Shown here: piece after piece, positions 54,432-54,509 of the stretch
Layout of the letters: each line of letters starts with the position of its first letter
Numbering within the stretch: position 1 is the first letter of the stretch
NCBI GenBank assembly: GCA_946186505.1
Contig: CAMHNI010000021.1
Location: 1-54,509, forward strand
Source: an uncultured Prevotellaceae bacterium
GTDB taxonomy: Bacteria; Bacteroidota; Bacteroidia; Bacteroidales; Bacteroidaceae
Reading direction: 5' to 3'
Length of the DNA: 54,509 nt
Program-made: the position numbers and the translations under genes
Notes under the pieces: generated by a model
What the model was told of the DNA's origin: nothing
What the model saw: only the letters and a program-made list of their open reading frames with translations
Databases searched by the model: none

Positions 54432-54509
54432 CACCCGCTTTCAGAACGAAGGCTATAAGAAAGAGTTCTTTGAAAGATTTCCATAAACAGACAAGTAGTA
54501 CAAGAAGCG
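54432..54509 (+). other. Probable rRNA operon leader, partial
   Basis: The last 78 bases include AGAGTTCTTTGAAAGATTT and AAACAGACAAGTAGTACAAG. In my recollection such sequences, with a TTCTTTGA antitermination-like box, lie between the promoter and 16S rRNA in Bacteroidales rRNA operons. The 16S gene itself would begin beyond the window. This is recognition from memory, not alignment. Confidence 0.55.

Overview
The window comes from a Bacteroidales chromosome and looks most like a Prevotella-type genome. It carries three SusC/SusD pairs, many surface lipoproteins, and promoters with the Bacteroidetes -7 box TAnnTTTG. Several families of short repeats are scattered through it, including inside genes. 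GC content is moderate and most genes are intact.

Region 1 (1-26.9 kb) is a complete starch/maltodextrin locus built on the Sus plan. A minus-strand block encodes SusC, SusD, SusE-like and SusF-like outer-membrane proteins, a GH53 galactanase, and the start of a secreted GH13 alpha-amylase cut by the left edge. Divergent from it are a LacI-type regulator and an inner-membrane sugar symporter of the MFS/GPH type. These are followed by a cytoplasmic 4-alpha-glucanotransferase (GH77 with CBM20-like domains), a periplasmic GH97 alpha-glucosidase (SusB-like), a secreted protein with two binding-like modules, a type I pullulanase, a SusA-like neopullulanase and a 1257-residue secreted modular protein. 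The palindrome GCAAACGTTTGC occurs between susC and the regulator and before the GH77 gene, and a one-mismatch copy lies before the 1257-residue gene. This suggests one LacI-family regulon. Starch would be cut and bound at the surface, imported by SusCD, trimmed in the periplasm, moved inward by the symporter and finished by the GH77 enzyme.

Region 2 (27-44.5 kb) is a plus-strand operon of seven genes: three lipoproteins with fasciclin (FAS1)-like modules and two SusC/SusD pairs. It has no enzyme and no recognisable regulator, so the ligand is unknown.

Region 3 (45-53.3 kb) is a minus-strand run: an M1-type metallopeptidase, purL, a pair of half-size chromate transporters and a GH43 arabinanase-like enzyme. 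Region 4 (53.4 kb to the end) holds an OmpA-like lipoprotein, its terminator, and a consensus promoter with a leader that looks like the start of an rRNA operon just outside the window.

The most unusual signal is repeat DNA that has become protein-coding. GC-rich palindromic elements lie in frame in the pullulanase gene, the neopullulanase gene and the 5' end of a chromate transporter gene. Two other repeat types lie in frame in purL. Two non-coding arrays share a 22-bp period. The reading frame stays open in every case.
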